From assembly GCA_947494975.1 (NCBI GenBank), contig CANLXA010000003.1, forward strand, positions 806,001-870,000: a stretch of 64,000 nt of DNA. Reading direction: 5' to 3'. This DNA is from an uncultured Roseicyclus sp. (lineage in GTDB: Bacteria > Pseudomonadota > Alphaproteobacteria > Rhodobacterales > Rhodobacteraceae). Below, piece by piece: positions 43,235-51,491 of the stretch (positions are counted from its first letter, which is position 1; each line of letters starts with the position of its first letter). Under the pieces are notes generated by a model that ran no database searches, was not told the origin of the DNA, and saw nothing but the letters and a program-made list of their open reading frames with translations. The translations under genes were made by a program, and so were the position numbers.

Positions 43235-43666
43235 ATGCGCGCCCTTGTCCTGACCCTGCTGCTCACGCTCCTGCCCGCCGCCGTCCCGGCCCAGACCAAC
43301 GACACCTCCAACCCCATCGTCGCCCGCATCGCCGACCTCGTGGCCGCCTACAATGCAGGCGACCTGCAGGCCATCGGCGCGATCTATCACCCCGAGGCCG
43401 CCCTGTTCCCGCCCGGCGAGCCCGCCATCCTCGGGCGCGACGCGATCGTGCAGCACTACGCCGACGCCATCGCCGCCGGGGCCAGGGACGTGCAATTCGT
43501 GACCCTCGATATCCGCCCGTCCGAGATCATGGCCGTCGCCACCGGCGAAACCGTGGTGCAGGTCGGCGAGACCGGCTTCGTGACGCGCTACATGCATGTG
43601 TGGGAGGTTGTCGGCGATCAGCTCCTCCTGACCCGCGACATGTATCACCTCCTCGCCACCCAATGA
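43235..43666 (+). CDS. Exported SnoaL/DUF4440-like (NTF2-fold) protein
   Basis: A 143-residue protein with a signal peptide (MRALVLTLLLTLLPAAVPAQ) starting at ATG 43235, with GGAAGG upstream. The mature part fits the NTF2-like cone fold: IADLVAAYNAGDLQAIGAIY, HPEAALFPPGEP, ILGRDAIVQHYADAI and a C-terminal YMHVWEVVGDQLLLTRDMY strand pair. This is the SnoaL/DUF4440 group, which binds or transforms small molecules; the function here is unknown. It overlaps the thioesterase gene by ATGA. Confidence 0.85.
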   Translation: MRALVLTLLLTLLPAAVPAQTNDTSNPIVARIADLVAAYNAGDLQAIGAIYHPEAALFPPGEPAILGRDAIVQHYADAIAAGARDVQFVTLDIRPSEIMAVATGETVVQVGETGFVTRYMHVWEVVGDQLLLTRDMYHLLATQ

Positions 43667-44067
43667 CCCCCGCCGAGGCCCAGACCGCGCTGACGGATCA
43701 TTTCGCGCCCTGGGTGCTCGACCTGAACCTGTCGGTCACCGAGATCACCGAGGCGCACACGATCACCCGCATGCCGCTCTCGCCGCGACTGGCTCGGGTG
43801 GGCGGCATTGTGTCGGGCCAGGCGCTGGCGGCGCAGGCCGATACCACGATGGTGCTGGCCCTGGCGGGCTATGTGGGGGATTTTGTGCCGGCCGGCACCG
43901 TCACGCTCGACACGCAGTTCCTGCGCCCCGGCACCGGCGCCGCGATCCTGTGCCGCGCCACGATCATCCGGGCCGGTAAATCGCTGGCCTTCGCCCGGGC
44001 CGACCTGACGGCCGAGGATAGCGGCAAGCCGGTCGCCACGGCCACCGCAACACTCGCCCTGCCCTGA
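43663..44067 (+). CDS. PaaI-type hot-dog thioesterase
   Basis: A 134-residue hot-dog fold protein of the PaaI/YbgC group. ARVGGIVSGQALAAQADTTMVLAL is the helix bearing the conserved Gly and catalytic Asp, and GDFVPAGTVTLDTQFLRPG the central strands. It probably hydrolyses an acyl-CoA or aryl-CoA ester. It starts within the stop of the NTF2-like gene (ATGA, 43663-43666). The next gene is convergent, 4 bp away. Confidence 0.88.
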   Translation: MTPAEAQTALTDHFAPWVLDLNLSVTEITEAHTITRMPLSPRLARVGGIVSGQALAAQADTTMVLALAGYVGDFVPAGTVTLDTQFLRPGTGAAILCRATIIRAGKSLAFARADLTAEDSGKPVATATATLALP

Positions 44068-44071
44068 CGCG

Positions 44072-44467
44072 CTAATCCTGGATCGACTCCAGATAGAGCA
44101 CGAGATCCACCATTTCGGGGCTGGTGATGATCGTCTGGCCGCCCGGTGAGGTCATGACCTCGGACATGTCATCGAGGATATGGCCAAAGACCGGCATCTC
44201 CCCCCCATGGGCCACCAGCGGATCGCGCCCATCGATCATCCAGGCCACGCCGACGCGCGGAAACACTCCGCGATAGCGCGCGGCGATCTGGGTGAGGTCG
44301 GCGGGCGGGATCACCAGGATCTCGGCCATCGGCCCGGTGCCCCGGTGATCGACGCCGTGGCAGACCGCGCAATTCTCGGCATAGATCCGGGCACCGCGAA
44401 CTAGATCCTGCGCCATGGCCGGAGGGGCGAAAGCCAGGGTCAGCGCAATCAGGGACACATATTTCAT
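44072..44467 (-). CDS. Periplasmic c-type cytochrome, copy 2
   Basis: A 131-residue exported cytochrome: signal peptide (MKYVSLIALTLAFAPPAMA), then the heme motif CAVCHG and a distal MPVFGHIL segment with the likely Met ligand. It ends in a conserved VDLVLYLESIQ helix. It overlaps its upstream paralogue by ATGA and shares its layout (GxxxYxxxCxxCHG, GRDPLxxHGGEMPxFG), so the pair arose by tandem duplication. An electron carrier; partner unknown. Confidence 0.88.
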   Translation of the reverse strand: MKYVSLIALTLAFAPPAMAQDLVRGARIYAENCAVCHGVDHRGTGPMAEILVIPPADLTQIAARYRGVFPRVGVAWMIDGRDPLVAHGGEMPVFGHILDDMSEVMTSPGGQTIITSPEMVDLVLYLESIQD

Positions 44468-44868
44468 TGCTGAACCTCCATCAGGAACGCAACCAGATCG
44501 GCAATCGGGCGGCTCACCAGGATCGGTTGCCCGCCCGGCCCCGCCAGCGCAACGTCCGCCCCGTCGCCCTGAAAGAACCGGCCGAAAATCGGCATCTCGC
44601 CACCATGGGACAGGAGCGGATCGCGCCCGTCGATGCGGCGGACCACATCGAAGATCGGGAATGGGCCGCCCTGCGACAGCATCGTGAGATCGGCGGGCGC
44701 GATGGTGAGCGCCCCGGCCATCGGCCCGTCACCGCGCGCGTCGGCCCCGTGGCACATGATGCAATAATCACCGTAGAGCGCGGCGCCTTCGGTGGCGTCC
44801 TGGGCATGGAGCGCAGGGGCGGGTAATGCCATCGCCAAGGCGAGTGAAACGGATGTGAGATGGTTCAT
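44464..44868 (-). CDS. Periplasmic c-type cytochrome, copy 1
   Basis: A 134-residue exported cytochrome with signal peptide (MNHLTSVSLALAMALPAPALHA), heme motif CIMCHGADARG and GGEMPIFGRFF holding the probable Met ligand. ATG 44866-44868 follows GAGGAGG. An FnrL-like site is centred 66 bp upstream, suited to activation when oxygen is low. The downstream paralogue overlaps by 4 nt. Divergent from a metallopeptidase-like lipoprotein gene. Confidence 0.88.
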   Translation of the reverse strand: MNHLTSVSLALAMALPAPALHAQDATEGAALYGDYCIMCHGADARGDGPMAGALTIAPADLTMLSQGGPFPIFDVVRRIDGRDPLLSHGGEMPIFGRFFQGDGADVALAGPGGQPILVSRPIADLVAFLMEVQQ

Positions 44869-44927
44869 ATTGATCCCTCCTCTGGCCCCACTTTGGCGTA
44901 ATCCCAAAGGCCGCACCTTGATCCGCG

Positions 44928-44941
44928 TCAAGCGGTCATCC
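44928..44941. promoter_or_regulatory. FnrL-like site upstream of the cytochrome pair
   Basis: TTGATCCGCGTCAA matches TTGAT-N4-ATCAA except for one G, the same deviation as the site upstream of hemA. It is centred about 66 bp before the cytochrome ATG and 48 bp before the divergent lipoprotein gene. Confidence 0.6.
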
Positions 44942-44982
44942 CTGGGCTTCTCCTTCCCCGAGAACCGCCCTAAGGTCGCCCC

Positions 44983-45669
44983 ATGCGGATGCTGATCACG
45001 ATGTTTTTGTGCCTTTTTCTGATCGCCTGCGGTCGGCCGCTGACCGAGGCGGAGGCCGCCTATATGGCCGAGTTACAGGGCGACACATTCGACCCGACAC
45101 CGATCCGGATCACCCGCAATCCGCTGGTCGGTGTCTTCACCCAGACGTACCCGGCGCGCCCGCCCACAACCTGCCGCGAACGGATCTTCCCGCCGCCCGA
45201 GGGGGAGTTCATCAGCGCCCAGACCGCCGGCATCGCCTTTTTCAACACGCTGCATCTGCGCGAGGATCTGGTGCTGGACGATTACACCCGGTTTTCCGAC
45301 GGCACGCGGAGCCTTGTCGCGGCGATGTTCTTTGCCCACGAGATGACGCATATCTGGCAATGGCAGAACCGCGAGATCACCGGCTACCACCCGTTCCGCG
45401 CTTTCGCCGAACATGCCCGCATCGAGGATCCGTATTTGTTTTCCAACGACGACCCGCGCCCGTTTCTGAGCTATGGCTACGAGCAGCAGGCCTCGCTTGT
45501 GGAGGAATATGTCTGCTGCCGGGCGACGGACCCGAACGGCGCGCGCACGGCCCGGCTAGAGGCGCTGATCGGCCAGGCGATGCCCGTCACGCCGCTGCGG
45601 GCCCGGGCCGACAGCACCCCCATCTACCTGCCGTGGGAAGACGCCCCCATCGCGGGCATCTGTTCCTGA
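44983..45669 (+). CDS. Lipoprotein with HExxH metallopeptidase-like motif
   Basis: A 228-residue exported protein. MRMLITMFLCLFLIACG is a lipoprotein signal with the lipobox LIAC. Mature residues include MFFAHEMTHIWQWQ, an HExxH zinc motif in a helix, and later YEQQASLVEEYVCC, where a third ligand Glu could sit. Similar HExxH lipoproteins are often called DUF4157-like; I cannot tell whether it is an active protease. It precedes a small membrane transporter gene by 16 bp. Confidence 0.7.
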   Translation: MRMLITMFLCLFLIACGRPLTEAEAAYMAELQGDTFDPTPIRITRNPLVGVFTQTYPARPPTTCRERIFPPPEGEFISAQTAGIAFFNTLHLREDLVLDDYTRFSDGTRSLVAAMFFAHEMTHIWQWQNREITGYHPFRAFAEHARIEDPYLFSNDDPRPFLSYGYEQQASLVEEYVCCRATDPNGARTARLEALIGQAMPVTPLRARADSTPIYLPWEDAPIAGICS

Positions 45670-45685
45670 CCAAAGGCTTACCAAC

Positions 45686-46129
45686 ATGCCCACCCAAGCC
45701 CTGATCATGTTTGCCGCCGGCATCGGCATCCCGCTTCTGGCGGCGCTCAATGCCCGGCTTGGCGCCAATATCGGTTCCCCCGCAGCGGCGGCGACGGTGC
45801 TGTTTCTGGTGGCGCTGATGGCGGCGGCGGTCACCATGGTTCTGACCGGCACCGACGCCTTGCGGGCCATTCCGGGCCAGCCCAAGCACCTGTTTCTGGC
45901 CGGGCTTCTGGTGGCGTTTTACGTGCTCAGCATCACCTATGTCGCGCCGACGTTCGGGGTGGGGAATGCGGTGTTTTTCGTGCTTCTGGGCCAGTTGGCC
46001 AGTTCCGCGGCGATCGACCATTTCGGGCTCTTCGGCGCACAGGTTAATCCCGTTACGGGCCTGCGATTGGCGGGGATTGCCGTCATGACACTTGGTGTTG
46101 CGATCACGCAGATGGGTGCGGCGCGTTAA
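45686..46129 (+). CDS. DMT-superfamily small transporter (DUF606/YdcZ)
   Basis: A 147-residue membrane protein with five predicted helices. The GIGIPLLAALNARLGANIGSP opening and GQLASSAAIDHFGLFG later are typical of the DUF606 (YdcZ) half-size drug/metabolite transporters, which work as dimers. It follows the HExxH lipoprotein gene, probably in one unit. It converges with uup, overlapping by 4 nt. Substrate unknown. Confidence 0.88.
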   Translation: MPTQALIMFAAGIGIPLLAALNARLGANIGSPAAAATVLFLVALMAAAVTMVLTGTDALRAIPGQPKHLFLAGLLVAFYVLSITYVAPTFGVGNAVFFVLLGQLASSAAIDHFGLFGAQVNPVTGLRLAGIAVMTLGVAITQMGAAR

Positions 46130-47937
46130 CCGGCCTTTTCCTCAAGCGTCAGCCATTCGAGTTCCGCCGCCTCAAGCATCGTTTGCCGTTCGGCGAGGGC
46201 GTCTGTCGCCTTCTGCGCCTTCACGGCCTGGGTCGTGTAGATCGCCGGATCCGACAGAAGATCGGAGAGTTTCGCAATCTCCGCTTCCAGTTTTTCGATG
46301 AGTTTCGGCAATTCCTCCAGCCGGTGTTTCTCTGTGAAGGAGAGGCCGGATTTCTTTTCTTTGTCAGCTTGTTCCGGGGCGGTCTTCATCTTCTTTGAGG
46401 ACACCTGGTCAGTGTTCGGGCGCTGCATTGCCCCCCGCTGCGCGACCATGTCCGTCCAGCCGCCCGCATAGACAACGGCCCGTCCATGACCCTCAAGCGC
46501 CACGGTCACGGACGCCACACGATCCAGAAAATCCCGGTCGTGGGAGACCAGCAAAACCGTTCCGGGATACTCCCCCAGCAGATCTTGCAGAAGATCGAGC
46601 GTTTCCACGTCCAGGTCGTTTGTCGGTTCATCGAGGACCAGCAGATTGCTTTCCCGGGCCATGATGCGCGCCAGCAGCAGGCGGGCCTTTTCGCCACCGC
46701 TGAGCGAGCGCACCGGCGCGCGGGCCTGGGCCTCGTCGAACAGGAAATCCTTGAGATAGCCCACCACATGGCGCGGCGCTCCGCGCACCAGCACCTGATC
46801 CGAGCGGCCGGAGACGCCGATGGTCGGGTCATTTGTCAGGCTTTCCCAAAGGGTCGCGTCGGGGTCGAGCGCGGATCGCGTCTGATCGAACACCGCCATC
46901 TCGATGCCGGTTCCATGCACAACGCTGCCCACGTCCGGGTCCAATTCACCGGTCAGGATCTTCAGAAGCGTGGTCTTGCCGGCGCCATTCGGCCCGACAA
47001 AGGCGATCCGGTCCCCGCGCAGTACACGCAGATCGAAGGGCCGCAGGATCACGGTGTCCCCGTAGCTTTTTGATATTCCCCGCGCCTCGATCACCCGCTT
47101 GCCGGATTGGGTGCCCGCCTCCAGCGCCATGGCCGCCGTGCTCTGCCGCCGGATCATCGCGGCCCGTTCATCGCGCAACTCGCCAAGCGCGCGGACCCGG
47201 CCCATATTGCGTTTGCGCCGCGCGCTGATGCCCTCCACCGCCCACCGCGCCTCGGCCTTGATCTTGCGGTCGAGCTTGTGGCGGGCGAGGTCCTCCTCGG
47301 CCCAGATCGTATCGCGCCATTCCTCGAACCGCTCGAAGCCGCGATCCTGGCGCCGGACGACACCCCGGTCGAGCCACAACGTCCCGCGCGCCAACACCTT
47401 GAGAAACGCCCTGTCGTGGGAGATCAGGATGAAGCCGGCCTTGGTGCCGGACAGCTCGCCCTCCAGCCATTCAATCGCCTCGATATCGAGGTGGTTGGTC
47501 GGCTCGTCCAGCAGCATCAGGTCCGGCGCTTCCGCCAGAAGGCGCGCCAGGGCTGCGCGCCGCCGCTCCCCGCCGGAGGCGGCCTCAACCGACGCATCCA
47601 GGCGCAGCTTCAGCCCCTCCGCCGCCGCCTCCACCCGCCACGCTTCCGCGGGGCCCAGATTGGCGAGCGCAAAATCCCCCAGCGTGGAAAACCCCGAGAA
47701 GTCAGGGTCTTGCTCCAGATACCCGACGGAGGCGCCATCGGGCAGAACGCGGCTGCCGGCATCGGCCTCCACCAGCCCCGCCATCACCTTCATCAGGGTC
47801 GATTTGCCAGATCCGTTGCGCCCCACGAGCGCCAGCCGATCACCCGTCTGCACGACGAGATCGAGCGAGGAGAACACCGGATCACCGCCAAAGGTGAGCG
47901 CGATATCGTTGAGCTGCAAAAGGGGGGGACGGGCCAT
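46126..47937 (-). CDS. uup: ABC-F ATPase, Uup type
   Basis: A 603-residue soluble protein with two ABC domains and no membrane segments. First domain: Walker A GRNGSGKST, signature SGGERRRAAL, Walker B LMLLDEPTNHLD. Second: GPNGAGKTT, LSGGEKARLLL, LLVLDEPTNDLD. A charged interdomain linker (residues 220-285) and a C-terminal coiled coil (about 525-600, EELPKLIEKLEAEIAKL) identify Uup, which acts on ribosomes and on branched DNA intermediates. Start ATG 47935-47937. Confidence 0.93.
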   Translation of the reverse strand: MARPPLLQLNDIALTFGGDPVFSSLDLVVQTGDRLALVGRNGSGKSTLMKVMAGLVEADAGSRVLPDGASVGYLEQDPDFSGFSTLGDFALANLGPAEAWRVEAAAEGLKLRLDASVEAASGGERRRAALARLLAEAPDLMLLDEPTNHLDIEAIEWLEGELSGTKAGFILISHDRAFLKVLARGTLWLDRGVVRRQDRGFERFEEWRDTIWAEEDLARHKLDRKIKAEARWAVEGISARRKRNMGRVRALGELRDERAAMIRRQSTAAMALEAGTQSGKRVIEARGISKSYGDTVILRPFDLRVLRGDRIAFVGPNGAGKTTLLKILTGELDPDVGSVVHGTGIEMAVFDQTRSALDPDATLWESLTNDPTIGVSGRSDQVLVRGAPRHVVGYLKDFLFDEAQARAPVRSLSGGEKARLLLARIMARESNLLVLDEPTNDLDVETLDLLQDLLGEYPGTVLLVSHDRDFLDRVASVTVALEGHGRAVVYAGGWTDMVAQRGAMQRPNTDQVSSKKMKTAPEQADKEKKSGLSFTEKHRLEELPKLIEKLEAEIAKLSDLLSDPAIYTTQAVKAQKATDALAERQTMLEAAELEWLTLEEKAG

Positions 47938-48080
47938 GGCTGCCAGCTAAGGGAGGTGGCCAGGATAATCAAGCGATCCTGTCTTCCACTGGGTCCAAAT
48001 ACCCTCGCCGAAGGCGTCCCCCCCCAACTCGACCACCCTGCCGCACGTTATCGGAGCCCGCGGCAGCACGGGCGGGCGAC

Positions 48081-48095
48081 GGCCCCGGCGGGGCC
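48081..48095 (-). terminator. GC hairpin after the DUF3179 gene
   Basis: GGCCCC (48081-48086) pairs with GGGGCC (48090-48095). It lies in the 227-bp gap between the DUF3179 stop and the uup start, which also contains other GC-rich palindromic pieces and no gene. A role in ending DUF3179 transcription is likely but no T-run is present. Confidence 0.4.
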
Positions 48096-48164
48096 CGAGC
48101 CCGGCTGTTTCGCGCCGAGCGCGCAGCGCGAGGCCCCCGGCGGTGCCGAAGGCGGCGCAATCCC

Positions 48165-49133
48165 TCAGCGGTCCAGCATCCAGGTGCCCTCGGGCCAGAA
48201 GGCATGGAAGGCAAAGGCAAACATCACGTCATGGGGCAGGTCCTGTCCGGCCGCGTTCCGCACCCGGATCCGGCCCACATCCCGGCCCGCCGCCACCTGC
48301 GGCGCATCGAGGGCCGAGGCAACACCGGCCTGCCACGTGATTGTCACCCCGGCTTCGGTCACGCTGCCTTCCCGGGCCAGGCGCTCCAGGGTCCAGGCGT
48401 GGTCTTCATACCGCACGACGCGGGCCAGCGGGTCGATCCCGTGGGGCGGTTCCTCCCCTGAATAGAGGAACGGCCAGCCGGACGTGTCATAGCCCACATA
48501 GGGATTGCGGCCATAGGGGCGGCGGTAGCCCCTTGGCTCGGCCATCACCACACCGTCGGGATAAGCCGCGCGGAACGAGTCCCACGATTCAAGCCATCCG
48601 GGCAATTCGCGCAGTTGCGTCCCGGCATGGACCCCGACAATCCCCTCGCCAATCGCCTGCTGCCACCAGCTTTCCGTCTCACGGTCGAACATGATCATGT
48701 CGGAATGGCGCAGATTGCCCGAGACACCGAAGCTCAGCACCTGATCCCCGACCCGGCGGTCAAACACCATCGCGGAGTTGCAAAGCGGGCAATATGTCAC
48801 CGCGAAGGGAAAGCCGCCAACCTCGTCATTCACGATCTCATGCCAAGTCAGGTAGCGCAGCGGATAGGCGCGCGCCGCGGTGCCCTCAAAGGCGACGGTC
48901 AGGACCGGTTCCGCGCCATCTAATCCGTCCTCCCGCGCCGCCTGGATCATGCGTGGCGCATCGAGCGCCGGAATGCCGTCGCGGGGCACTCCGCCGGATC
49001 GAACCTCCGACAGGTCGATTATGGCCGTCGAGAAATCGGTGTTCGGCCAGCCCGCCGTGGGGTCGATGCCCTGGGCTCCGACCGGCGCGGCGATGACCAT
49101 CGCGGCCAGTGTTGCGTGCAGAAGATGTCGCAT
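48165..49133 (-). CDS. DUF3179 exported protein
   Basis: A 322-residue exported protein: signal peptide (MRHLLHATLAAMVIAAPVGA) then a DUF3179 body with YLTWHEIVNDEVGG, VTYCPLCNSAMVFDRRVG, LSFGVSGNLRHSDMIMFDRE and SWWQQAIGEGIVG. The CPLC pair with a following His-rich region could bind metal or a cofactor, but no activity is known for the family. The cyclophilin gene upstream is separated by 118 bp containing a 14-bp perfect stem. Confidence 0.9.
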   Translation of the reverse strand: MRHLLHATLAAMVIAAPVGAQGIDPTAGWPNTDFSTAIIDLSEVRSGGVPRDGIPALDAPRMIQAAREDGLDGAEPVLTVAFEGTAARAYPLRYLTWHEIVNDEVGGFPFAVTYCPLCNSAMVFDRRVGDQVLSFGVSGNLRHSDMIMFDRETESWWQQAIGEGIVGVHAGTQLRELPGWLESWDSFRAAYPDGVVMAEPRGYRRPYGRNPYVGYDTSGWPFLYSGEEPPHGIDPLARVVRYEDHAWTLERLAREGSVTEAGVTITWQAGVASALDAPQVAAGRDVGRIRVRNAAGQDLPHDVMFAFAFHAFWPEGTWMLDR

Positions 49134-49155
49134 GACATGTCCCCTCCATGATGCA

Positions 49156-49188
49156 AACGGGCGCGCCGGTGGCTCCGGCGCGCCCGTT
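49156..49188 (-). terminator. Strong hairpin after the exported cyclophilin
   Basis: AACGGGCGCGCCGG (49156-49169) pairs perfectly with CCGGCGCGCCCGTT (49175-49188) around TGGCT, the longest perfect stem in the window. It lies between the cyclophilin stop and the DUF3179 start, both on the minus strand, so it most likely ends the cyclophilin transcript. Confidence 0.7.
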
Positions 49189-49251
49189 CAGGATGTCAGG
49201 AGATAGCGGGCCGTCACAGCCCCTCTCACGCAGATGTGCGGCCGCGCGAGG

Positions 49252-49851
49252 TTACTCCGTCTCGGCCTCTTCCTCTTCAGGGGGCGGTGGCACCGGATCA
49301 TCCTCGCGGATACGCAGGGCGACCATCCGGTCCGGCTCCCCGACAACGGCGCCATTGCGGCCCCGCCCCCGGCGGATCAGATCCACGATCTCCATGCCTT
49401 CCACGACCTGGCCGAACAGCGTGTAGCCACCATCCAGATGCGGCGCGGGCGCGAACATGATGAAAAACTGGCTGTTGGCCGTATCGGGGCGCTGCCCGCG
49501 GGCCATGCCCAACATGCCACGCTCGAAGGGCAGATCGGAAAACTCCGCCGGAAGATCCTCATATTGTGATCCGCCGCGCCCGGCATAGCGCATGTCCTGG
49601 CCCAGACGGCCAAACTCCACATCGCCGGTCTGCGCCATGAAGCCATCGATCACACGATGAAAGACGACGTCATCGTAGGCGCCCTCCTCCACCAGTGTCA
49701 CGATCCGCTCCACGTGGAGCGGCGCGACCTCTTCGAAAAGGTCGATGATGATCGTACCCTCGGCGTCTCCCGCCACATCGATCTCAAGGCCCGTCGCCCC
49801 GGCAGCCATCGGGGCCACCGCAAGCGACGCGGCCAGCAGCGCCTTACGCAT
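49252..49851 (-). CDS. Periplasmic peptidyl-prolyl isomerase, cyclophilin type
   Basis: A 199-residue exported cyclophilin: signal peptide (MRKALLAASLAVAPMAAGA), then VVFHRVIDGFMAQTGDVEFG, the catalytic Arg-containing stretch, MARGQRPDTANSQFFIMFAPAPHLDGGY and FGQVVEGMEIVD. It ends with an acidic tail rich in Glu (PPPEEEEAETE). It folds proteins in the envelope. It overlaps the cytoplasmic paralogue by 8 nt. Confidence 0.94.
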   Translation of the reverse strand: MRKALLAASLAVAPMAAGATGLEIDVAGDAEGTIIIDLFEEVAPLHVERIVTLVEEGAYDDVVFHRVIDGFMAQTGDVEFGRLGQDMRYAGRGGSQYEDLPAEFSDLPFERGMLGMARGQRPDTANSQFFIMFAPAPHLDGGYTLFGQVVEGMEIVDLIRRGRGRNGAVVGEPDRMVALRIREDDPVPPPPEEEEAETE

Positions 49852-50344
49852 CGGCGGCCACTTTCACCGAGATCATCGCGTCGGGATCGGCAGGGGGCTC
49901 GCCCCGCGCGATTGCATCAACATGCTCCATGCCGCCGATGACACGGCCATAGACTGTGTATTGGCCGTTCAGGAAGTTGTTGTCGGAGAAGTTTATGAAG
50001 AACTGGCTGTTGGCCGAGTTGGGGTTGGAGGACCGTGCCGCACCCAACGTGCCGCGATCATGGGGCAGTTTGGAGAATTCGGCCGGAAGGTCTGGCTTGT
50101 CGGAGCCGCCGGTGCCCGCCATCCGCGCATTGCCACCGGGCTTGCCGTGCTGCACGTCACCGGTCTGGGCCATGAAACCCTCGATCACGCGGTGGAAGAT
50201 CACGCCGTCATAGGCGCCGTCGCGGGCCAGCTCCTTCATCCGCTTGGTATGCTCGGGCGCCACGTCGGGCAGAAGCTCGATGGTGACGGTGCCACCCTTC
50301 AGCTCCATCAGGATGGTGTTTTCGGGATCTTTGATATCGGCCAA
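49844..50344 (-). CDS. ppiB: Cytoplasmic peptidyl-prolyl isomerase, cyclophilin type
   Basis: A 166-residue cyclophilin without signal peptide: VIFHRVIEGFMAQTGDVQHG, AARSSNPNSANSQFFINFSD and YTVYGRVIGGMEHVD. The start is a TTG (50342-50344) read as Met, supported by AAGGAG 8 nt upstream and by the usual ADIKDPENTI opening; no in-frame ATG lies nearby except one 22 codons upstream, inside coaD-proximal sequence. It precedes the exported paralogue, which overlaps by 8 nt, and follows coaD by 34 bp. Confidence 0.9.
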   Translation of the reverse strand: MADIKDPENTILMELKGGTVTIELLPDVAPEHTKRMKELARDGAYDGVIFHRVIEGFMAQTGDVQHGKPGGNARMAGTGGSDKPDLPAEFSKLPHDRGTLGAARSSNPNSANSQFFINFSDNNFLNGQYTVYGRVIGGMEHVDAIARGEPPADPDAMISVKVAADA

Positions 50345-50378
50345 TTCGGCTCTCCTTTTTGATCGGATCTGGCCCGCC

Positions 50379-50873
50379 TCAGCGGGGATATTTTTCATAT
50401 AGGGCGTCACGCACCCGGGGTGTCACGAATTGCGAGACATCGCCGTTCAGGCGGGCGATTTCCTTGACCAGCTTGGAGGCGATTGCCTGGTGCTCGGCCT
50501 CGGCCATCAGGAAGACGGTGGTGATCTCCGCATCGAGTTTTCGGTTCATGCCCACCATCTGGTATTCATATTCGAAATCCGCCACGGCCCGCAGGCCGCG
50601 GATGATGAATCCGGCGCCCACGTCGCGCGCGCAATTGATCAACAGGTTTTCGAAGGGATGGGCCACGATCTCGGTGCCGAAGGCGTCGGTCATCTTGGCG
50701 CATTCGGCCTCGACCATCGCGACGCGTTCTTCCAGCGAGAAGAGCGGCCCCTTATCACGATTGATCGCCACGCCGATCACCAGCTTGTCGACCAGTTTGC
50801 AGGCCCGTTTGATGATATCGACATGACCCAAGGTGATCGGATCGAATGTGCCTGGATATAGCCCGGTGCGCAT
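50379..50873 (-). CDS. coaD: Phosphopantetheine adenylyltransferase
   Basis: A 164-residue enzyme of coenzyme A synthesis that adenylates 4'-phosphopantetheine. The nucleotidyltransferase motif GTFDPITLGHVDII is at the N-terminus. RGLRAVADFEYEYQM and a C-terminal IASKLVKEIARLNGD, with the usual Ser, are present. ATG 50871-50873 follows GGGGAGG. It precedes ppiB, a common order in the group. Confidence 0.95.
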   Translation of the reverse strand: MRTGLYPGTFDPITLGHVDIIKRACKLVDKLVIGVAINRDKGPLFSLEERVAMVEAECAKMTDAFGTEIVAHPFENLLINCARDVGAGFIIRGLRAVADFEYEYQMVGMNRKLDAEITTVFLMAEAEHQAIASKLVKEIARLNGDVSQFVTPRVRDALYEKYPR

Positions 50874-50976
50874 GGCCGCCTCCCCCCGGAATCTTGGGTC
50901 GTGTTCTGGTCGCAGACGCAAACACGAAGACGGCCCGGTTGCAACCGGATCGCGTGGCGCGCGGCCTGCGGGGCGG

Positions 50977-51411
50977 TCAGAAGCCCTTGATCATGCCTTC
51001 CAGCGCTTCCTTTTCCATGGAAAGCTCCGCCAGCTGCGCCTTGACCACGTCGCCGATGGAAATCAGGCCGATCATCTCGTCCCCGTCCATCACGGGCATA
51101 TGGCGGAACCGGCCCTCCGTCATCTTGGCCAGGACGCTATCGACCGTTTCGTTGCGCGTGGCCGAAATGATCCTGGAGGTCATCAGGGTTTCGACCGGGT
51201 CGGCCAGGCAGCCCGGGCCGTTCGCGCCGATGGTCCGCACGATGTCGCGTTCCGACAAGATGCCGTTCATCGCCTTGCCATCGGGCGAGATCACGACCGC
51301 GCCGATGCGGCGGGAGGAGAGCAGTTTGGCCGCGTCCCCCACGCTTGACCCCGGCGCCACCGAGACCACGCCGTCACCGGTCTTATCCTTCAGGATTTGT
51401 TGAACCAGCAT
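50977..51411 (-). CDS. Two-CBS-domain protein
   Basis: A 144-residue protein made of tandem CBS domains: VVSVAPGSSVGDAAKLLSSRRIGAVVI plus GILSERDIVRTI, then TRNETVDSVLAKMTEGRFRHMPVM plus LISIGDVVKAQL. Such stand-alone pairs bind adenine nucleotides and sense energy state. ATG 51409-51411 follows AAGGAG and starts at the conserved MLVQQIL. Single gene, about 100 bp from coaD. Confidence 0.92.
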   Translation of the reverse strand: MLVQQILKDKTGDGVVSVAPGSSVGDAAKLLSSRRIGAVVISPDGKAMNGILSERDIVRTIGANGPGCLADPVETLMTSRIISATRNETVDSVLAKMTEGRFRHMPVMDGDEMIGLISIGDVVKAQLAELSMEKEALEGMIKGF

Positions 51412-51491
51412 GGGCGCGCTCCTTGGTTGTTGTCTTGGCGTGTGTGCCAAGCGTTCCCTGCGATGGGCGTTCTGTCAAGTTGTCCGCGGGT

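Noticed and set aside
50371-50400. CGGGGATATTTTTCAT, resembling the intergenic GGGATATTTT element
   Set aside because: Most of it encodes the last residues of coaD (LYEKYPR), so coding constraint explains it.
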